From contig JAQBZA010000267.1 of NCBI GenBank assembly GCA_027622795.1, forward strand, positions 1-5,156: DNA of 5,156 bases, given 5' to 3'. The translations under genes and the position numbers were made by a program. Positions 1 to 5,156 of this stretch are shown piece after piece (the first letter of the stretch is position 1; every line of letters starts with the position of its first letter). This DNA is from Planctomycetota bacterium (GTDB lineage: Bacteria > Planctomycetota > Planctomycetia > Pirellulales > UBA1268). Below the pieces are notes generated by a model. That model saw only the letters and a list, made by a program, of their open reading frames with translations, was not told the origin of the DNA and did not search any database.

Positions 1-3000
1 GCGACATTCGAGAACTCTTCTCGGGCACCGGCGCCGCCACCGAGGCCTACAGCGTCATCGAGCAGGGGCGGGTCGACGCGCTCCTGGTTGCCTCAGGCCG
101 GGATCGCCGCATTGTCTTCGAAGAGGCGGCTGGCATCACCCGGTTTCGTGCCCGGCGGGCCGAGGCCCTCCGCCGGCTGGAGCGAACCGAGCAAAACCGG
201 CAGCGGCTCGCCGATATTGTCAGCGAAGTGAGCGGGCGGCTGGAGACGGTCACCCTGCAGGCCAAGCGGGCGCGGCGCTGGCGGACAATGACCGATACGC
301 TCAGGGCCTTCCGCGTGGCGGCAGCCACGCAGGATCTCGCCACCGTCGACGTCACGATCACCGCCGTCGCCACCGCCATCAAGGAGGCTCGCGAACTCCA
401 TCTGGCCACCGAAGCACGGGCCGCAACCGCGTCCACCCGGATCGACGAACTCTCTGCCCACGAGCGCGACCTTCTGCCCCAGCTCGCAGCACAGCAAGAC
501 ACCACCACGCACAAGTGTGAGTGGGCCGCCGCTGCTGCGGCACGGCTTGGCCTACTCCAGTCGCGGCATCGCGAAGTCACCGATGAGATCACGCGTAGCG
601 AGGCCGACCTGCAAGCGGCGCGGCATGACACCCGCGCCGTCAATGCAAAGATCGATGCGGCCCGCTTGGTGCTCGATGCTCTGCTCACCGAGGCCGCCCA
701 GATTGCCACGCTTGTGGAACGCCAGGAAGAAGCTGTGGTCGGTACCCACAAGGATGCTACGGTATTGCGGCGTCAACTCGATGAGCGAGCGGACACACTC
801 GCTGCACTCCACCAAGCGCGAATCGAGATCCAGACAGCCTCCGACCAGGCAGCAGCCCGCCTGGCGGAGGCAGGCCGTGGAATGGAGGCCTGGCGATCCC
901 GCATCGACTCAGCCCGCAGCCACTTGGCGCGGGGCCAGGAGGCGGCTGCGACATGGGAGGGCAATCTTGCCACACTCACTCGGGGCCTGGACCGCATCAC
1001 GCACGATGTGGATACCCTGGAGGCGAAGCAGCGGCAGTTGGCGATCACCCTCGAAACAGCCTGGCAGTCACTCGCCTCCGGGAAAGCAAAGCTCGAAGCC
1101 TGCGGCGAGCGTCGGGCTGTACTCGCCGAAATGATCGATCGCCACGAGGGCCTGACTGACGCCGCACGACAGTTGCTCGATGTCGGCGGAGGGATTCCAG
1201 GCCTCACCGGCACGGTGGCTGACCTCGTCGTTGCCGATGAGCCTTGGGCGACGCTGGTCGATCTCGCCTTGGGGATTCATGCCCAAAGCCTCGTGGTCGA
1301 GTCGCTTGATCCCCTCTTCACGGGCACGACCCCGTGGGCCGCTAACGCCGAAATCAGCGCGGCGCTCGCTGCTGGTGGCCGCGTTACTTTCACTGCCCCC
1401 ACAGCGCTTCGCGAGCCGCCGGAGTTCGAACCGACCGGCCCCGACATCATTGGCCGTCTTGACCGCCTCATTGCCACCACTGGAGCGGGCCACGACACCG
1501 TGCAGGACACGCTCCGCCGCAAGCTACTGGGGAGAATCTGGGTGGTGGAGTCGCTCGACCAAGCTTCTATGCTGGCTGCTACCGCCCCCGAAGGCATCGT
1601 CTTCATCACCCGCGCTGGCGCCAGCCTGTCAAGTGCTGGAACCTTCGAACTCGGTTCGCTGGGCAGTGGCCTCGCCCTCGTATCCCGCCGCAGTGAATGG
1701 CGGGCAATCGACGAACGCCATCATGAGTTGACCGCCGCCGTCGCCAAGCAGGAGGAGACGATCGAATCGTTGCAGGCGGAAGCAGCCGACATTCAGCAGC
1801 AGATTCGCCACGCCCTTGTCCGCAGGCAGCAGGCGGGTGAGCAGATCGCCGCCTCCCGCGCCGAACTCGGCCGCGCCCTCCGTGAACAGGAGGCGGCCCA
1901 TGTCGCCCTGGCCGCGGCGGAGGCCGGCCTTCACAACGCCGAGCGGGAAGCGGTTGAGCTCGCCCAGGCCCGCGAAGCGGCAGCCGCTGCCCTCGCCGAC
2001 CACGACGAGCGGATCCAGGAGGCGCAGGCCGCAGTCACGGCTGCCCGTGCCGCGCTCGATGGCCTCGACCGCAGCCGCAACGAAGTGGCCGAAACGATCC
2101 AGGGGCTCAAGGCCGACCGTGTGGCCTGTGAAGCCCGCATCGCTGAGGCCCGCAGCGCCGTGGAGGCGACGATCGGTGCGGCAGCCATTCGCCGCGCCGA
2201 CGTCGAGGCCGCCGCCCGCCGTCGCACGGCCGCGGAGGGTCGACTGCGGACGGTGGAGCTCGACTTGCTCACGGCGACAGCAGCCCACGCCGAATTGATG
2301 GTCTCCGCCGAGCAGGCCCGCGATGCCCTCGCGGCGATCACAGCTGACCGTGTCGCGGTGGCCGCCGCCATCGACGCCGAGGATACCGAGATCACCCGGA
2401 CCCGCGCCGACCTCGCCGCCCTGAGCGAGCGGATCCACCGGCTCGACCTCGAAGCAGGGGAAGCCCGGCATACCCGCAGCCGGATCATCGAGCGGATTCG
2501 CGACGATTACGATATCGTGATCGAGGGGACGACGCTGCTCGAGCCTGTCACCGACGCTGACGGCGTGGTGATCGAAATCCCTGCGGACCGCAGCGAGCTC
2601 GACCAGCGGATCGAGGAACTCCGCCGCAAACTCGCCTCGATGACAACCGTCAACATGGAGGCACTTGCCGAAGCCGACGCGCTCGCCGAGCGGCTGAAGA
2701 CGTTGGAAACGCAACTCACTGATGTCACCGACGGCAAGCAGGCGATTGAACAATTGATCGCCCGAATCGACGACGAGAGCCGGCGGCTGCTCGGTGAGAC
2801 CATCGAAACCGTCCGTGGCCATTTCCGGGAACTTTTTGAGCGGGTGTTCGGCGGGGGGCAGGCCGACATCGTTCTCGATCCGGACGTCGACCTCCTCGAG
2901 ACGTCGGTGGAAATCGTGGCCCGGCCGCCCGGGAAGGAGCCCCGTAGCATTTCACTCCTTTCTGGCGGGGAAAAAACCATGACCTGTGTCGCCCTGCTGT

Positions 3001-3275
3001 TGGCGATCTTCCGCTCCCGGCCAAGTCCGTTCTGCGTGCTCGATGAGGTTGATGCCGCTCTCGATGAGGCGAACGTCGACCGGTTCGTCGGTGTCCTCCG
3101 AGACTTTCTCTCCTCAACCCAATTCATCGTGGTCACGCATTCGAAAAAGACAATGGCAGCCGGCACGACCCTCTATGGCGTCACGATGGAAGAGTCGGGC
3201 GTGTCAAAACGGGTCTCGGTCCAGTTCGAGACAGCCGCTTCGGCGGCTGCAAAAAACCGCGCGAAAGCAGCATGA
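1..3275 (+). CDS. smc: Chromosome segregation protein SMC, 5'-truncated by window edge
   Basis: SMC is the ATPase core of bacterial condensin. It dimerises through its hinge, works with ScpA/ScpB and compacts and segregates the chromosome. The frame is open from the first whole codon at position 3 to TGA at 3273-3275, giving about 1090 visible residues. Roughly the first 110, including Walker A, lie outside the window. In visible numbering, residues 1-75 contain DIRELFSGTGAATEAYSVIE and the FEEAAGI block, the end of the N-terminal head lobe. A long Ala/Arg/Glu-rich coiled coil follows to about 390, then the hinge (about 394-566, from GIPGLTGTVADLV to SRRSEW), then the returning coil to about 880. 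The C-terminal head has TTVNMEAL, FGGG, the ABC signature LSGGEK (986-991), Walker B FCVLDEVDAAL (D1014, E1015) and the switch histidine in VVTHSKK (H1046). The internal ATG at 228 is not the start, because homologous sequence continues upstream of it. Identification is secure; the planctomycete assignment is inferred. Confidence 0.97.
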   Translation, partial: DIRELFSGTGAATEAYSVIEQGRVDALLVASGRDRRIVFEEAAGITRFRARRAEALRRLERTEQNRQRLADIVSEVSGRLETVTLQAKRARRWRTMTDTLRAFRVAAATQDLATVDVTITAVATAIKEARELHLATEARAATASTRIDELSAHERDLLPQLAAQQDTTTHKCEWAAAAAARLGLLQSRHREVTDEITRSEADLQAARHDTRAVNAKIDAARLVLDALLTEAAQIATLVERQEEAVVGTHKDATVLRRQLDERADTLAALHQARIEIQTASDQAAARLAEAGRGMEAWRSRIDSARSHLARGQEAAATWEGNLATLTRGLDRITHDVDTLEAKQRQLAITLETAWQSLASGKAKLEACGERRAVLAEMIDRHEGLTDAARQLLDVGGGIPGLTGTVADLVVADEPWATLVDLALGIHAQSLVVESLDPLFTGTTPWAANAEISAALAAGGRVTFTAPTALREPPEFEPTGPDIIGRLDRLIATTGAGHDTVQDTLRRKLLGRIWVVESLDQASMLAATAPEGIVFITRAGASLSSAGTFELGSLGSGLALVSRRSEWRAIDERHHELTAAVAKQEETIESLQAEAADIQQQIRHALVRRQQAGEQIAASRAELGRALREQEAAHVALAAAEAGLHNAEREAVELAQAREAAAAALADHDERIQEAQAAVTAARAALDGLDRSRNEVAETIQGLKADRVACEARIAEARSAVEATIGAAAIRRADVEAAARRRTAAEGRLRTVELDLLTATAAHAELMVSAEQARDALAAITADRVAVAAAIDAEDTEITRTRADLAALSERIHRLDLEAGEARHTRSRIIERIRDDYDIVIEGTTLLEPVTDADGVVIEIPADRSELDQRIEELRRKLASMTTVNMEALAEADALAERLKTLETQLTDVTDGKQAIEQLIARIDDESRRLLGETIETVRGHFRELFERVFGGGQADIVLDPDVDLLETSVEIVARPPGKEPRSISLLSGGEKTMTCVALLLAIFRSRPSPFCVLDEVDAALDEANVDRFVGVLRDFLSSTQFIVVTHSKKTMAAGTTLYGVTMEESGVSKRVSVQFETAASAAAKNRAKAA

Positions 3276-3436
3276 AACCCCCTTTGAAGCCGGGGCAGGT
3301 GATCCGCTGGCCTGTCCCCGACAGGCCGTCCATGTGGTGCCACCGGCGCCTTCGCAAAGAACGGCTCAAGTCTCACGACAGGATCTTTCGATCTACATCC
3401 TTGGTTAGACATGCCGTCGCGACGACCGGTGCCTAA
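3272..3436 (+). CDS. Tentative 54-residue basic ORF overlapping the smc stop codon
   Basis: An ATG at 3272 overlaps the smc TGA as ATGA, the usual geometry for translational coupling, and opens a frame to TAA at 3434-3436. The product begins MKPPLKPGQVIRWPVPDRPS and is rich in Arg, Lys and His. It has no membrane segment, signal peptide or family I recognise. There is no convincing Shine-Dalgarno sequence before the ATG. A perfect 8-bp stem-loop (3309-3327) lies inside the frame. The overlap is its only support, and a 55-codon open frame can arise by chance in GC-rich DNA. It may simply be smc 3' untranslated sequence. Confidence 0.2.
   Translation: MKPPLKPGQVIRWPVPDRPSMWCHRRLRKERLKSHDRIFRSTSLVRHAVATTGA
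3309..3327 (+). other. Stem-loop 34 bases after the smc stop
   Basis: GGCCTGTC (3309-3316) and GACAGGCC (3320-3327) form a perfect 8-bp stem with a CCC loop. The following bases are GTCCATG, with no T-run, so it is not a canonical intrinsic terminator. It could be a 3'-end stabilising structure or a Rho-assisted end for the smc transcript. Confidence 0.4.
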
Positions 3437-3537
3437 GCCGGGTGGTGCGACGGGATGGAGCAGGGGGGATACCTGCGAGCCGCCGACCATGGCTGACGTG
3501 TCGCAATGGCACGACTGTCCATGAGTCGTTCTCACAT

Positions 3538-3570
3538 GCCCCCCGGCTCTCATGCCGGCCTTCACGGGGC
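3538..3570 (+). other. Bulged GC-rich stem-loop between smc and the regulator
   Basis: An inner stem CCGGC/GCCGG (3543-3547 with 3554-3558, loop TCTCAT) sits inside an outer stem GCCCC/GGGGC (3538-3542 with 3566-3570). A 7-base bulge on the 3' side separates the two. No T-tract follows, so a termination role is only a guess. Confidence 0.3.
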
Positions 3571-3690
3571 GCGCTGACGCGGCCGTTCCCTTGAATCGAT
3601 ATGCCGCGTCAATGGGGGGCTGGATTCCACTGCTCGCATCCGTGCGGTGGGGACTGGCCACGGACAATTCCGGATACGAATGATCCACAT

Positions 3691-3694
3691 GGAG
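3691..3694 (+). promoter_or_regulatory. Shine-Dalgarno site that sets the start of the HTH-receiver gene
   Basis: GGAG lies 8 bases before the ATG at 3703. It supports that start over the in-frame ATG at 3601, which has no comparable site. The protein begun at 3703 starts directly with the HTH domain (MKVFTTGQVAKI). Confidence 0.7.
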
Positions 3695-3702
3695 TCCACG
3701 CG

Positions 3703-4275
3703 ATGAAGGTTTTTACCACTGGCCAGGTCGCCAAGATCTGTAAGGTCGCCCCACGAACCGTGAGCAAATGGTTCGATTCGGGCCGGCTCAAGGGCTACCG
3801 CATTCCCGGTTCACAGGATCGCCGCATCCCGCGGGAATACCTGATCAAGTTCCTCAAGGAGCACGGCATGCCGCTGGGCGATCTCGAGGATGAAGCCATG
3901 GCAAAGGTGCTGCTCGTCGGTCAGGACCAGGTCCTGATCGAGAATCTGAAGCGGCAACTGCCGGTCGACAAGTCATTCAAAATCCAGGTTGCTGCCAGTG
4001 GCTTCGAGGCCGGCATCCAGGCCGAGAGCTTCCACCCCGACTGCATCGTGGTGGACTACTCGATCGGCCGCATCGATGCCCAGCAGATCTGTCAGAACCT
4101 CCGCCGCAACGCCGAGTATGCCGAGACGATCGTGATCGCTCTGCTGCCCGACGACGGCTCGCAGATCACGATTGACCGGGCCCACGTCAATGAGGTCTTC
4201 AAGAAGCCCTTTGACGCCGCCCTCCTTGCCGAGCGTCTGCGGACGCTGATCGGGGCCCGCAAGGAACTGGTGTAA
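3703..4275 (+). CDS. Excisionase/MerR-type HTH protein with C-terminal degenerate receiver domain
   Basis: A 190-residue cytoplasmic protein, probably a DNA-binding regulator. Residues 4-55 form a winged HTH of the excisionase/MerR-like type: FTTGQVAKICKVAPRTVSKW, then a wing around GRLKGYRIPGSQDRRI and the helix PREYLIKFLKEHG. Residues 67-187 follow the response-regulator receiver pattern: strand 1 KVLLVG, strand 3 CIVVDYS with candidate phosphoacceptor D118, strand 4 TIVIALL, and the conserved FKKPF with K168-P169. The pocket is incomplete. After strand 1 the usual acidic pair is reduced to D75 (VGQDQ), and the Thr/Ser expected after strand 4 is Leu (ALLPD). Phosphorylation is therefore uncertain. 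The order HTH then receiver is the reverse of a classical response regulator. No histidine kinase is in the window, and targets are unknown. GGAG at 3691 supports the start, and a strong hairpin follows the stop, suggesting a single-gene transcript. Confidence 0.88.
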   Translation: MKVFTTGQVAKICKVAPRTVSKWFDSGRLKGYRIPGSQDRRIPREYLIKFLKEHGMPLGDLEDEAMAKVLLVGQDQVLIENLKRQLPVDKSFKIQVAASGFEAGIQAESFHPDCIVVDYSIGRIDAQQICQNLRRNAEYAETIVIALLPDDGSQITIDRAHVNEVFKKPFDAALLAERLRTLIGARKELV

Positions 4276-4307
4276 GCGAGTCTTCACCGGAACGTCCACA
4301 CCCATGA

Positions 4308-4356
4308 GGCCGCGGGTCGATGTGAGCAACAGACACATCGGCCCGCGGCTGCTTTA
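4308..4356 (+). terminator. Probable intrinsic terminator of the HTH-receiver gene
   Basis: Positions 4309-4324 pair with 4334-4349 over 16 consecutive base pairs, with one G-U at 4317/4341 and a 9-base loop AGCAACAGA. One further G-U pair is possible at 4308/4350. The 3' flank GCTTTA is only mildly T-rich. It begins 33 bases after the TAA at 4275, where a terminator is expected. The stem is very strong, but the weak T-tract leaves room for a Rho-dependent or purely stabilising role. Confidence 0.65.
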
Positions 4357-4357
4357 C

Positions 4358-4388
4358 GCCCGCGGGGCCATCCATGGCCCCCGCGGGC
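4358..4388. other. 13-bp GC-rich hairpin abutting the first repeat copy
   Basis: GCCCGCGGGG (4358-4367) pairs with CCCCGCGGGC (4379-4388). The stem continues with CCA/TGG (4368-4370 with 4375-4377) past a single bulged C at 4378, leaving the loop TCCA (4371-4374). It has no T-tract. It starts 8 bases after the main stem of the terminator hairpin and its last base is the first base of repeat copy 1, so it may belong to the repeat array or act as a second termination structure. Confidence 0.5.
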
Positions 4389-4466
4389 TTGCCGACCTCC
4401 GGTCGGAACGGGGCGTCGCCTCCAGCGACGCAGTCAAAGGTGGGGCCACGGAGGCTCACCTTTGGT
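4388..4466. repeat. 79-bp direct repeat, copy 1
   Basis: Identical over 79 bases to 4521-4599, offset 133 bases. Three successive hairpins lie inside. CCGACC/GGTCGG (4392-4397 with 4401-4406) has loop TCC. GCGTCGC/GCGACGC (4413-4419 with 4425-4431) has loop CTCCA. CAAAGGTG/CACCTTTG (4435-4442 with 4457-4464) has a 14-base loop containing GGAGG. The offset is not a multiple of three, so an ORF running through both copies would read them in different frames, and the repeat is best treated as non-coding. It resembles dispersed structured intergenic repeats, but only these two copies are visible. Confidence 0.9.
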
Positions 4467-4471
4467 GAGCC
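4453..4471. repeat. Palindrome GGCTCACC-TTT-GGTGAGCC at the end of copy 1
   Basis: Perfect 8-bp arms (4453-4460 with 4464-4471) surround a TTT loop and straddle the 3' boundary of repeat copy 1. The structure shares bases with the CAAAGGTG/CACCTTTG hairpin, so the two cannot form together. At the matching point after copy 2 the sequence changes to GGTCACC, and this palindrome is lost. Confidence 0.6.
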
Positions 4472-4479
4472 GACCGTAA

Positions 4480-4509
4480 GCGGCGGCAGGCCCGAAGGGA
4501 TGCCACCGC
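4480..4509. other. Stem-loop in the spacer between the repeat copies
   Basis: GCGGCGGCA (4480-4488) pairs with TGCCACCGC (4501-4509), with one C/A mismatch (4484/4505). An inner CCC-GAA-GGG mini-hairpin sits at 4491-4499. The 54-base spacer (4467-4520) is thus as structured as the repeats and is probably the rest of a 133-bp repeat unit, of which the second copy is truncated. Confidence 0.5.
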
Positions 4510-4520
4510 GCGAACGCAGC

Positions 4521-4599
4521 CTTGCCGACCTCCGGTCGGAACGGGGCGTCGCCTCCAGCGACGCAGTCAAAGGTGGGGCCACGGAGGCTCACCTTTGGT
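4521..4599. repeat. 79-bp direct repeat, copy 2
   Basis: Exact copy of 4388-4466, with the same three hairpins shifted by 133 bases. Identity stops at 4600 (C instead of G), 10 bases before the moaC promoter motif. Just past the edge, TTGGT-C-ACCAA (4595-4605) makes a short palindrome. The lack of any mismatch suggests recent duplication, ongoing gene conversion or strong constraint. Confidence 0.9.
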
Positions 4600-4609
4600 C
4601 ACCAATCGC

Positions 4610-4618
4610 TGCTATGAT
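4610..4618 (+). promoter_or_regulatory. Extended -10 promoter motif for moaC
   Basis: TGCTATGAT matches the extended -10 pattern TGnTATnAT, with hexamer TATGAT at 4613-4618. No good -35 is present at normal spacing, which extended -10 promoters can tolerate. The predicted transcription start is about 4625-4627, at or within two bases of the moaC ATG. Confidence 0.5.
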
Positions 4619-4626
4619 GCGGTGGC

Positions 4627-5085
4627 ATGAACGACTCACCCCATGGCGTTCGGATGATCGACGTCGGCGGCAAGCCGGTGACGGTCCGCACGGCGCGGGC
4701 GACAGGGCGTCTCCGGGCGGAGCCGGAAACGATTCGCCGGATCCGGGCAGGCAGCCTCGAAAAGGGCGACGCCATCGCAACCGCCCGGATCGCTGGGATT
4801 ACGGCCGCCAAGCAGACCAGTAGCATCATCCCCTTGTGCCATCCGCTGCCACTCGAGTCGGTGGCGGTCACGATCAGCTTCGATGACCCAACTGCGGTGT
4901 CAATCGAGGCCGTCGTCCGCGCCACGGCCCGCACGGGTGTCGAGATGGAGGCGCTCGTCGCCGTGACCGCCGCCGCCCTCACGCTCTACGACATGTCCAA
5001 ATCGATCGACCCCGGCATGTCGATCGAAGCCGTCCAGCTCGAAGAAAAAACCGGCGGCATCAACGGCGACTACCGGCGAGGCTAG
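4627..5085 (+). CDS. moaC: Cyclic pyranopterin monophosphate synthase MoaC
   Basis: MoaC acts in the cytoplasm in the first stage of molybdenum cofactor synthesis. It converts the cyclic GTP product of MoaA, 3',8-cyclo-7,8-dihydro-GTP, to cyclic pyranopterin monophosphate, releasing pyrophosphate. The 152-residue protein is full length for the family and has its motifs in order: MIDVGGKPVTVRTARA (10-25), KGDAIATARIAGI (46-58), KQTSSIIPLCHPL (62-74), TGVEMEAL (103-110), YDMSKSID (121-128) and EKTGG near the end. Residues matching known active-site positions of E. coli MoaC are K46, H72, E106, E108, D122 and K125, so it should be active. The ATG at 4627 is the first possible start, because a TGA in the same frame lies at 4615. 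There is no usable Shine-Dalgarno site: GGTGG ends one base before the ATG. No other cofactor gene is in the window; moaA must be elsewhere. Confidence 0.96.
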   Translation: MNDSPHGVRMIDVGGKPVTVRTARATGRLRAEPETIRRIRAGSLEKGDAIATARIAGITAAKQTSSIIPLCHPLPLESVAVTISFDDPTAVSIEAVVRATARTGVEMEALVAVTAAALTLYDMSKSIDPGMSIEAVQLEEKTGGINGDYRRG

Positions 5086-5107
5086 AGCGAAGGCCCCGGT
5101 GCGTTGC

Positions 5108-5126
5108 CGCAGCGCTGGCTGCTGCG
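5108..5126 (+). terminator. Weak terminator-like hairpin after moaC
   Basis: CGCAGC (5108-5113) pairs with GCTGCG (5121-5126) around a 7-base loop, followed by TCATTCT. The stem is short and the tail only partly T-rich. It lies 22 bases after the moaC stop, a sensible place for termination. The remaining bases to 5156 show no supported gene. Confidence 0.3.
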
Positions 5127-5156
5127 TCATTCTGGGGGCGGCTGGCTTCACGAAAC

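Larger units (their letters stand above)
3437..3702. other. Intergenic region upstream of the HTH-receiver gene
   Basis: No gene is supported here on either strand. It contains small inverted repeats: GCAGG/CCTGC (3460-3476), ACGACT/AGTCGT (3511-3529) and the larger structure at 3538-3570. The regulator frame is open back to 3601, but that extension has no ribosome binding site and does not look like the start of an HTH domain. I see no clear promoter. TTGAAT at 3591-3596 has no partner -10 at normal spacing, and TACGAA at 3675-3680 has only a poor -35. The region probably carries the end of the smc transcript and the promoter and leader of the next gene. Confidence 0.45.

Noticed and set aside
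1629..2822. 397-codon - strand ORF inside smc
   Set aside because: A shadow of the biased third-codon-position GC content of smc. The + strand frame is unmistakably SMC.
3507..3522. Sigma-54 promoter candidate TGGCACG-ACTG-TCCAT
   Set aside because: The -24 half matches well, but the -12 half lacks the essential GC of TTGC, and the site is about 180 bases from the next start codon.
3173..3688. 171-codon - strand ORF opposite the end of smc and the intergenic region
   Set aside because: It overlaps the conserved smc C-terminus antisense, has low-complexity composition and no family resemblance.
3601..3702. N-terminal extension of the HTH-receiver protein from an ATG at 3601
   Set aside because: No ribosome binding site, and the added 34 residues look like translated leader. 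GGAG at 3691 fits the ATG at 3703.
4199..4582. 127-codon - strand ORF over the repeats
   Set aside because: It covers the hairpin array and the end of the regulator gene, and again reads the two repeat copies in different frames. No recognisable domain.
4388..4599. CRISPR array
   Set aside because: Only two 79-bp repeats and one structured 54-bp spacer, with no cas genes. The repeats are too long and each contains several hairpins.
4374..4823. 149-codon + strand ORF running through both repeat copies into moaC
   Set aside because: It reads the two identical 79-bp copies in different frames and then overlaps moaC out of frame. The product matches no family, so the frame is a by-product of high GC.
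5099..5156. Start of a further gene at GTG 5099 with AAGG upstream
   Set aside because: Only 19 codons are visible before the window ends, and the weak hairpin at 5108-5126 falls in the same place. There is not enough to support a gene.

Overview
The window is GC-rich bacterial DNA, and the best guess is a planctomycete, probably Pirellulales-like. The main reason is the SMC protein: its segment FSGTGAATEAYSVIEQG and the divergent hinge ending SGLALVSRRSEW look like planctomycete SMCs as I remember them. The small regulator with an N-terminal excisionase-type HTH and a C-terminal receiver-like domain fits the same group. No search was run, so the lineage is an inference.

All three clear genes lie on the + strand. 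(1) Positions 1-3275 hold the last ~1090 codons of smc, the chromosome-condensation ATPase. The N-terminal Walker A part lies off the left edge. (2) About 430 bases follow with no convincing gene: a tentative 54-codon ORF whose ATG overlaps the smc stop (ATGA), then several stem-loops. (3) Positions 3703-4275 encode a 190-residue HTH + degenerate receiver protein with a good Shine-Dalgarno sequence. A strong 16-bp hairpin beginning 33 bases after its stop probably terminates it. (4) Positions 4358-4599 are a dense, non-coding array of stem-loops. It contains a perfect 79-bp direct repeat (4388-4466 and 4521-4599, period 133 bp) and looks like a dispersed structured intergenic repeat. (5) Immediately after the second copy comes an extended -10 promoter motif, then moaC (4627-5085), complete, for molybdenum cofactor biosynthesis. 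The last 71 bases hold a small hairpin and no supported gene.

The genes do not form an obvious pathway. smc (chromosome organisation), a probable DNA-binding regulator and moaC (cofactor synthesis) look like separate transcription units divided by structured intergenic DNA. The most unusual parts are the repeat/hairpin array, the regulator's reversed domain order with an incomplete phosphorylation pocket, and a moaC promoter so close to the ATG that the mRNA may be leaderless.
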